Both the position numbers and the translations under genes were made by a program. The notes beneath the pieces are model-generated. The model was given only the letters and a program-made list of their open reading frames with translations, was not told the DNA's origin and did no database searches. This document shows, in pieces, positions 34,699 through 43,927 of a stretch of DNA of 64,000 nt. The DNA is taken from positions 1 to 64,000 of the forward strand of contig JADGNY010000015.1 of assembly GCA_017883235.1 (NCBI GenBank), read 5' to 3'. This stretch comes from Thermoanaerobaculia bacterium. GTDB lineage: Bacteria > Acidobacteriota > Thermoanaerobaculia > Gp7-AA8. Within the stretch, counting starts at the first letter, position 1. Each line of letters opens with the position of its first letter.

Positions 34699-35991
34699 AT
34701 GATCACATTCGACGAAAAACCTGGTGGCGGGTTGGCGGTGATGCTCGATGAGGAGCAGCTCGGAGCCAGAATCAAAGTCATCGGCGTGGGCGGTGGTGGC
34801 GGCAATGCGGTCAACCGGATGATTCAGGCCGGCATCAAGGGCATCGAGTTCATGGTTGCGAACACCGATGTCCAGGCGATGCGAAACTCGCTTGCGCCTG
34901 TGAAGCTGCAGATCGGCGGCAAGCTCACCAAGGGCCTCGGCGCCGGTGCAAATCCCGAGATCGGCAAACAGGCCGCGCTCGAGGACACCGATCGGATTCT
35001 CGAGGCGCTCTCGGGCGCCGACATGATCTTCATCACCACCGGCATGGGAGGCGGCACCGGCACCGGCGCGGCGCCGATCATCGCGTCGCTGGCCGCCGAA
35101 CTGGGTGCGCTGACGGTGGCTGTGGTCACAAAGCCATTCGGCTTCGAAGGGAAGCGCCGCCGCATTCAGGCGGAGCAGGGCATCCGTTCGCTGCGGGAGA
35201 CGGTTGACACGCTGATCACCATCCCGAACGAGCGCCTGCTCAACTTCGTCGAGCGGGCAACATCGCTCAACGAAGCCTTCACGATCGCGGACGACATCCT
35301 TCGTCAGGCCGTGCAGGGCATCTCGGATCTCATCACGGTGCCGGGCGAGATCAACCTCGACTTCGCCGACGTGAAAACGATCATGCACGGGATGGGGATG
35401 GCGCTCATGGGTACGGGCGTCAGCTCGGGCGAGCACCGCGCTGTCGAAGCGGCACAGCGGGCAATCTCCTCGCCGCTGCTCGAAGAGGCGTCGATCGAAG
35501 GGGCGAAGGGCGTCCTGATCAACATTACGGGCGGCTCCGACATGACGCTGTTCGAAGTGCACGAGGCGGCCTCGATTATCCAGGAAGCCGCGGACGAAGA
35601 GGCGAACATCATCTTCGGTACGGTGATCGATCCGAGGATGAAGGACGAGATCAAAGTAACGGTCATTGCCACCGGCTTCGACTCCGCGACCAAGGGATTC
35701 CTGAATACGCGTGGGGAGCAGCTCTCATCCGGCAACGCACGCGCCGCATCGGGTGCTACGCACGCGCCGTTCCGGCCGTTCGCGCCGAAAGAGATCGCCG
35801 CGCAGCATGAGGTGACTCCGGAAGTGGCCACACCACCGCAGGTGGGCGCGGAGGGAGAGATCTACGATCCGCCCTTTTTTCGGAAAGGATTCGGCCGTCC
35901 CGACGGCTCCGGAGGTTTCGGGCCGATGGCGTCGAGCGATTTCGGCAATGACCTCGATATTCCGACGGTGATCCGCAACTTGAGCGACTAG
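34699..35991 (+). CDS. ftsZ: Cell division GTPase FtsZ
   Basis: 430-residue tubulin homologue forming the division ring. GTP motif [11 protein letters not shown]-terminal [14 protein letters not shown], the T7 loop NLDFADVK, and a disordered linker (about 340-415) ending in the conserved peptide [11 protein letters not shown] that binds FtsA. GGAG lies upstream of the ATG, and the AT-rich 60-base gap before it has a weak promoter candidate (TTGAAT, 17 bases, TACTCT). It is the last gene of the cluster. Confidence 0.96.
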   Translation: MITFDEKPGGGLAVMLDEEQLGARIKVIGVGGGGGNAVNRMIQAGIKGIEFMVANTDVQAMRNSLAPVKLQIGGKLTKGLGAGANPEIGKQAALEDTDRILEALSGADMIFITTGMGGGTGTGAAPIIASLAAELGALTVAVVTKPFGFEGKRRRIQAEQGIRSLRETVDTLITIPNERLLNFVERATSLNEAFTIADDILRQAVQGISDLITVPGEINLDFADVKTIMHGMGMALMGTGVSSGEHRAVEAAQRAISSPLLEEASIEGAKGVLINITGGSDMTLFEVHEAASIIQEAADEEANIIFGTVIDPRMKDEIKVTVIATGFDSATKGFLNTRGEQLSSGNARAASGATHAPFRPFAPKEIAAQHEVTPEVATPPQVGAEGEIYDPPFFRKGFGRPDGSGGFGPMASSDFGNDLDIPTVIRNLSD

Positions 35992-36069
35992 CGTTTCCCG
36001 ACGCGGCGCGCCCCTCCTGCGCGCCGTACGCGATCCAGGGGAGAGGGACCCGGGATCAACTGCTCCGTG

Positions 36070-36110
36070 ACGGGGCGCGGTTCTTCCACCGCGTCCCGTT
36101 CTTTTGATTT
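36070..36110 (+). terminator. Terminator of the division cluster
   Basis: An 11-bp stem ACGGGGCGCGG/CCGCGTCCCGT (one G-T pair), 8-base loop, then TCTTTTGATTT. A smaller palindrome, CGGCGCGC/GCGCGCCG (36004-36026), lies upstream. Confidence 0.75.
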
Positions 36111-36116
36111 ACGGAC

Positions 36117-36145
36117 AAAAAAAACGACCGCCGGTTTCCCGGCGG
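36117..36145 (-). terminator. Terminator of the S74-domain gene
   Basis: Minus strand: stem CCGCCGG/CCGGCGG with loop GAAA, followed directly by TCG and eight T. It faces the ftsZ terminator only a few bases away. Confidence 0.8.
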
Positions 36146-36170
36146 CCGCTCGTTACTTTCGATGATTATG

Positions 36171-37880
36171 TCAGGGCTGTGGCTTCTGTTGCGCGATCTC
36201 TCCCTCGATCTTCGCGAGGCGCTCGGTGAGTGCCTTGTTCTCGGCGGTGAGCTTCTGCACGGCCATCCAGAGTGCCATCTGCACTTCCTGGCCATCGATG
36301 TGCTTGTCGTCGCCACGTGCGAAGATCTGGTGGAAGTCTTCGGCGATGAGTCCGAGCCTGTCCTTCGGCCCGTTGTTCCTGAAGTCATACGTCACGACCG
36401 GGACTGATTCGATCTTGGCAAGGATGTCCGGGACGTCGATCGGCTCGATGTTTTCCTTGAACGTGCGGGAGGAGGCGACGGTGAACTGCGTGGCACCGGC
36501 GTTGACGCTCGACGTGGTGGCGCCGTTGGCGATCACGAGTTGCGACCCGGGGCTTCCCGTGCCGATTCCAACCTTTCCGGTGGCATCGACGGTGACGCGG
36601 TCAGTCGTGCCACCTGTCTTGAGACGAAGAGTTCCTGCACTCTGCAGTGCCAAGCCGGCTCCGGACTCGTTTACGATCCATGCGCCATTGTCCGTTGTCG
36701 GATACGTGATGCCCGGCATGCGGATGGCGCCGTTGACGTCCATTTTCGCGTTGGAGTTCGGGCTGGCAGTGCCGACGCCGACCGCGCCGCTTGCGCTGAT
36801 GTCAATCGAGCTCGTCGGCGCGCCCGGACGGATGCGCAGCGGAAGGCGCGAGCCGCCGGTCACGTCGCGAACGAACCAGTTGGCCTCGTTCCCGCCGATG
36901 TCCCACGTCTGCGCGGTAAAGCCGCCGGAAGTGTTCTGCTCCTGCCGAATGGCCGGCGTGTCGCCGGTGGCGATGTGAACGTCGAGCACCGGGGTGGCGG
37001 TCCGTAAGCCAAGTCTTCCGGTTGAATCGACGAAAATCGAGTTGTTCGGCGAGCTGCCGGTGATCGTGAATGGCACCGTCGCAGCGGTGAGGTCCTCGAT
37101 GGAGAACTTATTCGCGCCGCCGCTGGCGCTGTCATTCGCCGTGAGCTGCCAGTTGTGGTTCGCAAAACCGGTGGAAGTGCTCGTGTCATCGAAATGAATG
37201 CGGGTGTTGTTCTCCTTGAGCCGGACCGTGTCGAAGCCGAAACTCTCGTTGACGACGCAGTCGAGACCGACGCATTGGCTGCCCTGCACGATCTGATCGT
37301 CAGCGACGACGACGTCCAGCGGCTTGATGACCTTCGGCATGGACTGCGCCGACGTCGTGCCGGACGCGGGTGCGGCACCCTGCGACTGCGGTGTCCTCGC
37401 CGTTGGCTCTTCGAGGTCTGGCGAAACGAAGGCGCCGTTCAAAACGAGCAGGCTACCCGACTGCACGAGCGCGTTGGCGTTGAGACCAGCAGCGGCCTGG
37501 ATCCGTCCGGCCGCGTCGTCATCACCGGCTTCGCGGGCATCGGCGAGCTGCTTCCTCACCTCGGCGGAGATGCGCGGAACGATGCGCAGCTCATAGGTGT
37601 ATGGGCCGTCGGTGAGCCGTCCGCCGAGGTCCTGAAGCCGGAACGAGGGTGTCACGCCGGACGTGAACTCTTTGTGGAAGACCGCCCCATTCGGTGCCAC
37701 CACCGTGAGAATGATCCGTTCACGGTCGACCGTCGTCATCCATTGGACGCTCGACGCCGACGCAGACGGATGTGCGATCGGTTCGGGACTACTCGATAGC
37801 GCGAAGGAAAGGGTTGGAAGCAGAAGCAGACAGGTGAGAGAGAGCAGAACATACCTAGAGATAGACCGGGCTTGCATCAT
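36171..37880 (-). CDS. Secreted protein with C-terminal peptidase S74 chaperone domain
   Basis: 569 residues. The signal peptide is near 1-30 (SISRYVLLSLTCLLLLPTLSFA). The long middle part is rich in Gly/Ser/Thr with repeated GRLGLRTATP, GAVGVGTASP and GKVGIGTGSP patterns typical of tail-fibre beta-prism stalks. The last 100 residues form an S74 intramolecular chaperone: SSRTFKENIEPI with the Ser and Lys used for self-cleavage, DRLGLIAEDFH, then a coiled coil (MAVQKLTAENKALTERLAKIEGE). Such domains trimerise fibres and cut themselves off, so this may be a surface fibre. A strong AGGAGGAGG precedes the ATG. Confidence 0.75.
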   Translation of the reverse strand: MMQARSISRYVLLSLTCLLLLPTLSFALSSSPEPIAHPSASASSVQWMTTVDRERIILTVVAPNGAVFHKEFTSGVTPSFRLQDLGGRLTDGPYTYELRIVPRISAEVRKQLADAREAGDDDAAGRIQAAAGLNANALVQSGSLLVLNGAFVSPDLEEPTARTPQSQGAAPASGTTSAQSMPKVIKPLDVVVADDQIVQGSQCVGLDCVVNESFGFDTVRLKENNTRIHFDDTSTSTGFANHNWQLTANDSASGGANKFSIEDLTAATVPFTITGSSPNNSIFVDSTGRLGLRTATPVLDVHIATGDTPAIRQEQNTSGGFTAQTWDIGGNEANWFVRDVTGGSRLPLRIRPGAPTSSIDISASGAVGVGTASPNSNAKMDVNGAIRMPGITYPTTDNGAWIVNESGAGLALQSAGTLRLKTGGTTDRVTVDATGKVGIGTGSPGSQLVIANGATTSSVNAGATQFTVASSRTFKENIEPIDVPDILAKIESVPVVTYDFRNNGPKDRLGLIAEDFHQIFARGDDKHIDGQEVQMALWMAVQKLTAENKALTERLAKIEGEIAQQKPQP

Positions 37881-37895
37881 GTCGATTCCTCCTCC

Positions 37896-37930
37896 TAAAA
37901 CCTAAAACCACGCACGTTCGCCGTGCGTGG
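37896..37930 (-). terminator. Hairpin between guaA and the S74-domain gene
   Basis: Minus strand: stem CCACGCACG/CGTGCGTGG (37908-37930) with loop GCGAA, followed by TTTTAGGTTTTAGG. It may terminate the HU-guaA transcript. It also lies immediately upstream of the ribosome binding site of the next gene and so could affect its expression. Confidence 0.5.
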
Positions 37931-38056
37931 AAGCCGATGATGGTGGACGCGTATCAGTAACTTACGCCATCGGAGGCGATACTACTACGCAAAAATGGAA
38001 AGTGACCCAACGGCGGTTAAGGAAAACTTGCTATTTTCGATCGTTTTGGACCTTTG

Positions 38057-39595
38057 CTACTCCCATTCGATCGTGCTGGGAGGCTTCGACGAGATGTCAT
38101 AAACGACCCGGTTGATGCCGCGAACCTCGTTCACGATTCGCCGGCTGATGAGGTCGAGGAGGTCGTGCGGCATGCGGTACCAATCGGCGGTCATGAAGTC
38201 CGTGGTCGCTACCGCGCGGACGGCGACCACGTTCTCGTACGTTCGCTCGTCGCCCATCACTCCCACGCTGCGGACCGGCAGCAGCACGGCGAACGCCTGG
38301 GCGATCTCGCGGTAGAGGCCGGCGCGGCGGATCTCATCGATCACGATCTCGTCGGCGTTCTGCAGGATCTCGACGCGCGCGGCGGTTACCTCGCCGAGGA
38401 TGCGGACCGCCAGCCCCGGGCCGGGGAAAGGATGCCGCCAGACGAATTCCTCTTCGAGCCCGAACTCGATACCCAACTGGCGAACCTCGTCTTTGAACAA
38501 TTCGCGCACCGGCTCGATGAGCTTGAGCCCCATCTTCTCAGGCAGGCCACCGACGTTGTGGTGAGTCTTGATCACCGCCGAAGGACCCTTGATGGAAACG
38601 GACTCGATCACGTCGGGATAGAGCGTTCCCTGCACAAGGAACTCGGCACCGGCGATTCGTTTCGCTTCCTCTTCGAAGATGGCGATGAACTCGTTGCCGA
38701 TCATCTTCCGCTTCGTCTCGGGGTCTTCGATGCCGGCGAGCTTGTCGTAGAAACGCTGGCGTCCGTCGACCGCGACGACGTGCATGCCGAGACCTTCGGA
38801 GAGCCGTGACATCACCTGTACCGCTTCGTTTTTCCGCAGCACGCCGTTGTCGACGAAGATGGCGGTGAGCTGATCGCCGATGGCTTCCGCGACCAGCACC
38901 GCGGCGACCGAGGAATCGACGCCGCCGCTGACGGCCGCGATCACTTTTCGATCCCCGACGGTGGCACGGATCTCCTCGACCTTTCGCTTGCGGTAGTCGC
39001 CGAGATCCCACGACGGCGTGCAGTGGACGATGTCGAAGAGGAAGTTGCGGATGATGGCTGTTCCGGCCTCGCTGTGCGTCACTTCCGGATGGAACTGGAT
39101 TCCGAAGCATTGCCGTGCAGCGCTTTCAAACGCGGCGATCGGCGCATTGGTCGACGACGCCGTCGTGCGGAAGCCCGCCGGCTGCCGCAGGATATTGTCG
39201 CCGTGACTTGCCCACACCCGCTGGTGCGCGGGCGTGTCCGCGAAGAGTGGCGAATCGCTTGCGCTGACATCGATCTCAGCGCGGCCGTACTCACGCTCCG
39301 ATGACGCCTCAACCTTTCCGTCGAGAAGATAGGCCGTGAGCTGCATCCCGTAGCAGATCCCGAGGATCGGCACGCCGAGCTCGAAGATTTCCCTGGAGCA
39401 GATCGGCGCGGCCTCGGCGTAGACGGACTGTGGCCCTCCGGACAGGACGATGGCCTTCGGCGCGAGCGCGCGGATCTTGTCGACGCTGGTATCGAAGGGA
39501 TAGACGACGGAGTAAACCCGCTGTTCCCGGATCCGGCGGGCGATGAGCTGCGTGTATTGCGATCCGAAATCGAGAACGAGGACGGTTTCAGACAC
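38057..39595 (-). CDS. guaA: GMP synthase (glutamine-hydrolysing)
   Basis: 512 residues. It makes GMP from XMP with glutamine and ATP. The glutaminase domain has C81 in GICYGMQL and the His/Glu of FHPEVTHSE; the ATP pyrophosphatase domain has VSGGVDSSVAA (about 219-229); the C-terminal dimerisation domain ends YDISSKPPSTIEWE. The start codon is GTG, sharing a base with the stop of the HU gene (TAGTG), so the two are cotranslated. Confidence 0.95.
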   Translation of the reverse strand: MSETVLVLDFGSQYTQLIARRIREQRVYSVVYPFDTSVDKIRALAPKAIVLSGGPQSVYAEAAPICSREIFELGVPILGICYGMQLTAYLLDGKVEASSEREYGRAEIDVSASDSPLFADTPAHQRVWASHGDNILRQPAGFRTTASSTNAPIAAFESAARQCFGIQFHPEVTHSEAGTAIIRNFLFDIVHCTPSWDLGDYRKRKVEEIRATVGDRKVIAAVSGGVDSSVAAVLVAEAIGDQLTAIFVDNGVLRKNEAVQVMSRLSEGLGMHVVAVDGRQRFYDKLAGIEDPETKRKMIGNEFIAIFEEEAKRIAGAEFLVQGTLYPDVIESVSIKGPSAVIKTHHNVGGLPEKMGLKLIEPVRELFKDEVRQLGIEFGLEEEFVWRHPFPGPGLAVRILGEVTAARVEILQNADEIVIDEIRRAGLYREIAQAFAVLLPVRSVGVMGDERTYENVVAVRAVATTDFMTADWYRMPHDLLDLISRRIVNEVRGINRVVYDISSKPPSTIEWE

Positions 39596-39864
39596 TACAG
39601 AAGGTTCCGCAGTTCTTTGCCTGGCTTGAAGCGGATCGTGTTTCCGGGCGGGATCTTCACTTCGACGCCGGTCTTGGGGTTCCGGCCGATCCCTTTCTTC
39701 CGCTGCTTGACCTGAAAAACACCGAATCCGCGTAGTTCGATGCGTTGTCCGCGCGCGAGCGCGTTGCGAAGTCCTTCGATCACCGTGTCGACCGCCTGGG
39801 CCGCCTTCACGCGCGAAATTTCGGACACTTCCGCGACCTTGTTGACGATGTCGGCTTTGATCAT
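39595..39864 (-). CDS. HU/IHF-family DNA-binding protein
   Basis: An 89-residue nucleoid protein: dimerisation helices (MIKADIVNKVAEVSEISRVK in sequence from residue 1), then GFGVFQVKQRKKGIGRNPKTG and the DNA-binding arm with KTGVEVKIPPGNTIRFKPGK. The RNPKTG-P-arm layout is common to HU and IHF, so the subtype is left open. It precedes guaA with a one-base overlap. A consensus TATAAT lies six bases before its ATG, making the transcript apparently leaderless. Confidence 0.92.
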   Translation of the reverse strand: MIKADIVNKVAEVSEISRVKAAQAVDTVIEGLRNALARGQRIELRGFGVFQVKQRKKGIGRNPKTGVEVKIPPGNTIRFKPGKELRNLL

Positions 39865-39870
39865 GCGCGG

Positions 39871-39878
39871 ATTATAAC
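39871..39878. promoter_or_regulatory. Shared bidirectional -10 element
   Basis: ATTATAAC reads TATAAT on the minus strand (39876-39871, six bases before the HU ATG) and TATAAC on the plus strand (39873-39878, nine bases before the S4-gene ATG). The two divergent genes are only 23 bp apart, so both appear to be served by one overlapping symmetric -10. Confidence 0.6.
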
Positions 39879-39887
39879 CTCTTCTGA

Positions 39888-40253
39888 ATGAGCGACTCGC
39901 AGCGACATCGGATCGATACCTGGCTGAAACACGTCTGCCTGTTCAAACACCGCGTCGATGCCACCGAGGCGTGCCGAGGCGGGCACGTCAAAGTCAACGG
40001 ACAGCGGGTCAAACCGGCCTCTCCTGTGCGCGAGAATGATGTGATCGAGTTCTACGCCGGCGAGACCTTTCGCCGCGTCGTGGTCAAGTCAGTCCCGGCG
40101 GCACAGCAATCGAAAGAGCTTGCGCGAACGATGTACCTGGACGAGACGCCGGTTCAGGAGAGAGTCGACATCGTCACCGCCATCTTCCGCGAGCGTGGCA
40201 GCGGCCGGCCCACGAAGAGGGAGCGGCGGGAGATGGAGAAGTGGCGCGGCTGA
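39888..40253 (+). CDS. S4-domain RNA-binding protein (Hsp15-like)
   Basis: 121 residues. The N-terminal S4 domain reads RIDTWLKHVCLFKHRVDATEACRGG, then HVKVNGQRVKPASPVRENDVIEF, the alpha-L RNA-binding fold of Hsp15/HslR, which rescues stalled 50S subunits. The basic tail RPTKRERREMEKWRG is typical. It ends one base from the convergent PBP2 gene. It appears leaderless. Confidence 0.85.
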   Translation: MSDSQRHRIDTWLKHVCLFKHRVDATEACRGGHVKVNGQRVKPASPVRENDVIEFYAGETFRRVVVKSVPAAQQSKELARTMYLDETPVQERVDIVTAIFRERGSGRPTKRERREMEKWRG

Positions 40254-40254
40254 G

Positions 40255-42237
40255 TTAGTGCCCCAGATTCGGGTTCGATCCCGCCGGTGCCGCCGGTGCT
40301 TTCTTCACCTGACCGGGAATCGGGGCCTGACCTTCCTTGATGGCCTCGAGCGTGTCGGGGTTGGAGAGGTCGAGACGGGCGTTCATCACCTGTTCCCGGA
40401 AGCGCGATTCGTACAGCAGCTTGGCCAGCGGCGCGGCATCGACGCCGCCGTGGCCTCCGTGCTCGACGAAGACGACGACGACCATCTGCGGATTGTCTTT
40501 CGGCCCATACGACGCAAACCATGCGTGGTCTTTGTACTTGTACGGCAGCCCCTCGGTCTTGACCCAGCCGTGCTGTGCGATGACCTGAACGGTGCCCGTC
40601 TTGCCGGAGATGTCCAGGCCAGCGATGCGGGCGTTGCCGCCCGTGCCGCCCTCTTCGTTGACGACTTTCCAGAGGCCGAGCTTCACCGTTTCGAGTGCTT
40701 TCGGCGCGAGAGTTACTTTGTGTAAGACCTCGCTGGCGACCTTCAACCGCTCGACGCGTCCGTCGGGATTGACCTTCTCGATCATCTTGACAACGTGCGG
40801 GCGGTACACCGTTCCGCCATTGGAGATGGCGGCCATCATGTTGGCCACCTGCAGCGGCGTCACGAGGAGAGGACCCTGGCCGATGGCGACCGAGATCGTC
40901 TCGGACGGATACCACTTGCGATGCTGCTTGACGTTCGCCCATTGCGTCGACGGAACCAGACCCGGCTTCTCCCCGTCGAGGTCGATCCTGGAGACCTCGC
41001 CGAACGTCAGCTTGTGCGCGTATTCTGCGATCCTGTCGACGCCGAGCCGCGCGCCGACGTTGAAGAAGAACATGTCGCACGACACTTTGAGGGCGTTGGC
41101 CACGCTGACGTCGCCATGACCGTTCTTGTTGTAGCAGCGGAAGCGGCGGCCGAAGAAGACGCCGCTGCCACTGCAGAAGAAGGACGTCGATGTATCGATC
41201 GCTCCTTCCGACAAGCCGGCCGTAGCCATGACCGCTTTGAAGATTGATCCCGGCGAGTAGAGCCCCTGGATGGCGCGATTCAACTCGACCTTGAACGGGT
41301 TTGAAGCGATCGTCCGCCAGACGTCGGGGGTGAACCGGCGCGAGTAGACATTCGGGTTAAAAGCTGGCGACGAGACCATCGCCAGAACTTCCCCGTTCCG
41401 CGGGTCGAGGGCGACGGCGGAGCCGACGAATTCATTTTCGATGAAGTACTGCTCGGCGCGGCGCTGCAGGTCGAAGTCGATGGTGAGGTAGACGTTGTCG
41501 CCGGCCACCGGTTCCTTACGCGCGGGACGATATTCGGCGAGACGGCGGCCATGGCTGTCGTACTCCCAGTACTGCGCGCCGTCGCGGCCGCGGAGGTACT
41601 CGTCGTACATCATCTCCACGCCGCGCTTGCCGAGAAGGTCGCCGGACTTCAGGTCTTTATGCGCGGTCAGATCCTTTTCGCTGGCCTCCCCGATGAATCC
41701 CATGATGTGGGCCGCCATCGTCGCGTACGGATAGTTGCGGCGCTGGACCGGCTCGACGTCCAGCTCGGGAAAGGCAACCGCCTGCGCCTGGATCGAGGCC
41801 ACCTGAGGCATCGACAGATCTTCGGCGATGGGGATGGGGCGGGCGTTGGGGATTGCCTTACCTTTCTCGAAGCGCGCTTCGATTTCCTGCGGCTGCACGC
41901 CGAGGACCTGGGCGAGAAACACGATCACCTTCTGACGATGCGTCGGGTCGAGCTTGAGTATCGGACGCATGAGCACGCGGTCGAGGCTCAGCGTGTAGGC
42001 GGGCTGGTTGTCGGCCAGGATCTTCTGTCCGCTCCGGTCGAGGATCAGGCCGCGCTTGGCCGGCAGGACGATCTCCCGAAGCGCGTTCGCTTCGGAGAGG
42101 TTCCGATACTTCTCCGCCTGTACTCCCTGGACGAACCAGAACGCGCCCGCCAGGAAAACGAAGACGATGACGATCGCCCACAGAAGAGCGTTGATGCGGA
42201 ACGTCAGGAACTTCTGGTCATCTCGGTAGACGCGCAT
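40255..42237 (-). CDS. mrdA: Penicillin-binding protein 2 (elongation transpeptidase)
   Basis: 660 residues, class B PBP of the elongasome. N-terminal membrane helix (about 16-36), pedestal domain from RGLILDRSGQKILADN, active-site S331-I-F-K334, S386-C-D388 (the SxD form typical of PBP2) and K546-T-G548. Pro/Ala-rich C-terminal tail. No rodA gene follows, unlike many mrdA loci. The ATG is separated by three bases from a large repeat array, and no ribosome binding site is visible. Confidence 0.94.
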   Translation of the reverse strand: MRVYRDDQKFLTFRINALLWAIVIVFVFLAGAFWFVQGVQAEKYRNLSEANALREIVLPAKRGLILDRSGQKILADNQPAYTLSLDRVLMRPILKLDPTHRQKVIVFLAQVLGVQPQEIEARFEKGKAIPNARPIPIAEDLSMPQVASIQAQAVAFPELDVEPVQRRNYPYATMAAHIMGFIGEASEKDLTAHKDLKSGDLLGKRGVEMMYDEYLRGRDGAQYWEYDSHGRRLAEYRPARKEPVAGDNVYLTIDFDLQRRAEQYFIENEFVGSAVALDPRNGEVLAMVSSPAFNPNVYSRRFTPDVWRTIASNPFKVELNRAIQGLYSPGSIFKAVMATAGLSEGAIDTSTSFFCSGSGVFFGRRFRCYNKNGHGDVSVANALKVSCDMFFFNVGARLGVDRIAEYAHKLTFGEVSRIDLDGEKPGLVPSTQWANVKQHRKWYPSETISVAIGQGPLLVTPLQVANMMAAISNGGTVYRPHVVKMIEKVNPDGRVERLKVASEVLHKVTLAPKALETVKLGLWKVVNEEGGTGGNARIAGLDISGKTGTVQVIAQHGWVKTEGLPYKYKDHAWFASYGPKDNPQMVVVVFVEHGGHGGVDAAPLAKLLYESRFREQVMNARLDLSNPDTLEAIKEGQAPIPGQVKKAPAAPAGSNPNLGH

Positions 42238-42240
42238 TTG

Positions 42241-42437
42241 AAGTCAGAAGGCAGAAGGCAGAAGGCAGAAGTGATGGAAAGTCAGAAAGCAGAAAGCAGA
42301 AAGCAGAAGGCAGAAGTGATGGAAAGTCAGAAGGCAGAAGGCAGAAGTGAATTAGCAAATTCTCTGCCTTCTGTTTTCTGCCTTCCGCTTTCTGTCTTTC
42401 ACTTCTGCTTTCTGCTTTCTGCCTTCTGCCTTCCGAA
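42241..42437. repeat. Large inverted array of GCAGAAG/GCAGAAA words
   Basis: Left arm (42241-42348): tandem 7-mers GCAGAAG and GCAGAAA with spacers GTGATGGAAAGTCA. Loop of about 15 bases around 42349-42362. Right arm (42363-42437): the inverse words CTTCTGC and TTTCTGC. It fills the whole gap between mreD and the PBP2 gene, so the polycistronic message would carry a long hairpin. Confidence 0.85.
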
Positions 42438-42439
42438 GA

Positions 42440-42946
42440 TCACCACCCCGCCGGTCGGCGCGTCGCTTCGATCGGCTCTTCGCGCAGGAACAGCGTCAGG
42501 AGGAGATAAACGATCATCCCGAACAGGCAGGTGAAGATCGTCTTCACGATCATCCCCTGTTCGAACATCTCGACTTTCTGCTTCAACAGGATGTTCACCA
42601 GGATGTAGATCACCAGCTCGTTCACGATCACCGCGCCGATCAGGCAGGCGCCGAACGCCAGCGTGCCGCGCAGCACCAGCCGGGCGTTGATGTATGCGAC
42701 CGCGTACGCGCAGACGGTGAGGGCGAAGGCATGGAGACCGAACATCGCTCCGGAATACGCATCCTGCACCAGGCCTGCGATCACGCCGGCGATGATGGCG
42801 CCCAGGACGTTCCCGCCCATCGAGTAGTAGACGACGAGGATGACGTACGGATTGAAGAACGCCAGCGCGTTCGGGAAGAAGCTGTCCAGCAGCGAGTGAA
42901 GGGTCAGGGCGATCAACAGCCCCACGGCGAATCGAAGCCACCTCAA
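42440..42946 (-). CDS. mreD: Rod shape-determining protein MreD
   Basis: 168 residues, about five membrane helices with little outside the membrane (GLLIALTLHSLLDSFFPNAL, YSMGGNVLGAIIAGVIAGLV). It is assigned by topology, size and location after mreC. The start codon is TTG within a four-base overlap with the mreC stop (TTGA). It links MreC to the PBP2 synthase. Confidence 0.85.
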   Translation of the reverse strand: MRWLRFAVGLLIALTLHSLLDSFFPNALAFFNPYVILVVYYSMGGNVLGAIIAGVIAGLVQDAYSGAMFGLHAFALTVCAYAVAYINARLVLRGTLAFGACLIGAVIVNELVIYILVNILLKQKVEMFEQGMIVKTIFTCLFGMIVYLLLTLFLREEPIEATRRPAGW

Positions 42947-43803
42947 GGCGCGTACCTCACGACGTCATTGGGAACTTTGCGTGTATGCAGGATGATCACT
43001 TCCTCGAGCGAGCCGAAGTCGACGGACGGCCGCACGGCGATGGTTTTGAACAGATCCTGCCCCTTCTCGGCCTTCGTCACCACGCCGACCGGAATGCCTT
43101 TCGGATAGATGCCGTCGATCCCGGCTGTCATGACGACATCGCCCTCACGGACATCCGCGAGGGAGGGGATGTCGTACAACTGGGCGCCGATGCCGCCGTC
43201 GCCACGGAGCACCCCCTGGCGTCGCGTCCGGTCGACCAGAACGCCGACCGACGAGTTGCCGTCCGTGACCAGTTGTACCTTGGCCATGTCCTTCGTCGTC
43301 AGGACGACGCGGCCGATGAGCCCGTTGGCGTTAACCACGGCGTCGTTGACCTCGATGCCGTTGTTTGAGCCGCGGTCGAGGATGATCGACTTGAAGCGGC
43401 TCGACGTGTCGAGCATGACCGGCTCGGCCATCGTCGTGGGCATGGTGAATTCCTCGGAGTAACCCATGAGGCTGCGCAGCCGGCGCAGATCGCCTTCCGA
43501 CTGGCGGAGCCGGAGGTTCTCGGTCGTGAGCTGGTCGAGCTGCCGGTGGAGTTGCAGGTTCTCGGCCACCGAACGCCGCATGTCGAGATAGCCGTGATAG
43601 ACGTCCGACAGCGACTGCCCGACCCAGTTGACGGTCTTGGGGACGGGCGCGAAGAGGATCATCACGCTGCGCTCGAACATCGTCCGCGTCTCGCCGATGT
43701 AGCGAGTCTGCGAGCTGCGGCTCATCACAAAGAAGAGCACCGCCAGAACGATGATGAATACCAGCGTCGGGCGCCGAGGGATGACATCAGCGGGTGCGGC
43801 CAT
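42943..43803 (-). CDS. mreC: Rod shape-determining protein MreC
   Basis: 286 residues: a membrane helix (about 13-30), a periplasmic coiled coil (AENLQLHRQLDQLTTENLRLRQ region, about 70-100) and the two-barrel domain with GLIGRVVLTTKDMAKVQLVTD and GDVVMTAGIDGIYPKGIPVG. It organises PBP2 and MreB across the membrane. The next gene mreD overlaps its stop. Confidence 0.93.
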   Translation of the reverse strand: MAAPADVIPRRPTLVFIIVLAVLFFVMSRSSQTRYIGETRTMFERSVMILFAPVPKTVNWVGQSLSDVYHGYLDMRRSVAENLQLHRQLDQLTTENLRLRQSEGDLRRLRSLMGYSEEFTMPTTMAEPVMLDTSSRFKSIILDRGSNNGIEVNDAVVNANGLIGRVVLTTKDMAKVQLVTDGNSSVGVLVDRTRRQGVLRGDGGIGAQLYDIPSLADVREGDVVMTAGIDGIYPKGIPVGVVTKAEKGQDLFKTIAVRPSVDFGSLEEVIILHTRKVPNDVVRYAP

Positions 43804-43853
43804 GGTTTGAGCGCGTGTTGAGCAGGTTTTGAGCCATGTTGTCAGGGACGAGG

Positions 43854-43927
43854 GAGTCGGGGGTCGGGGGTCGGGAGTCGGGAGTCGGAATTGGTTTTGC
43901 GACCCCCGACTCCCGACCCCCGACCCC

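Noticed and set aside
40262-40285. T-arm-like GGGTTCGATCCCG suggesting a tRNA
   Set aside because: It lies in the Pro/Ala-rich 3' end of the PBP2 gene; no acceptor stem or anticodon arm can be drawn around it.
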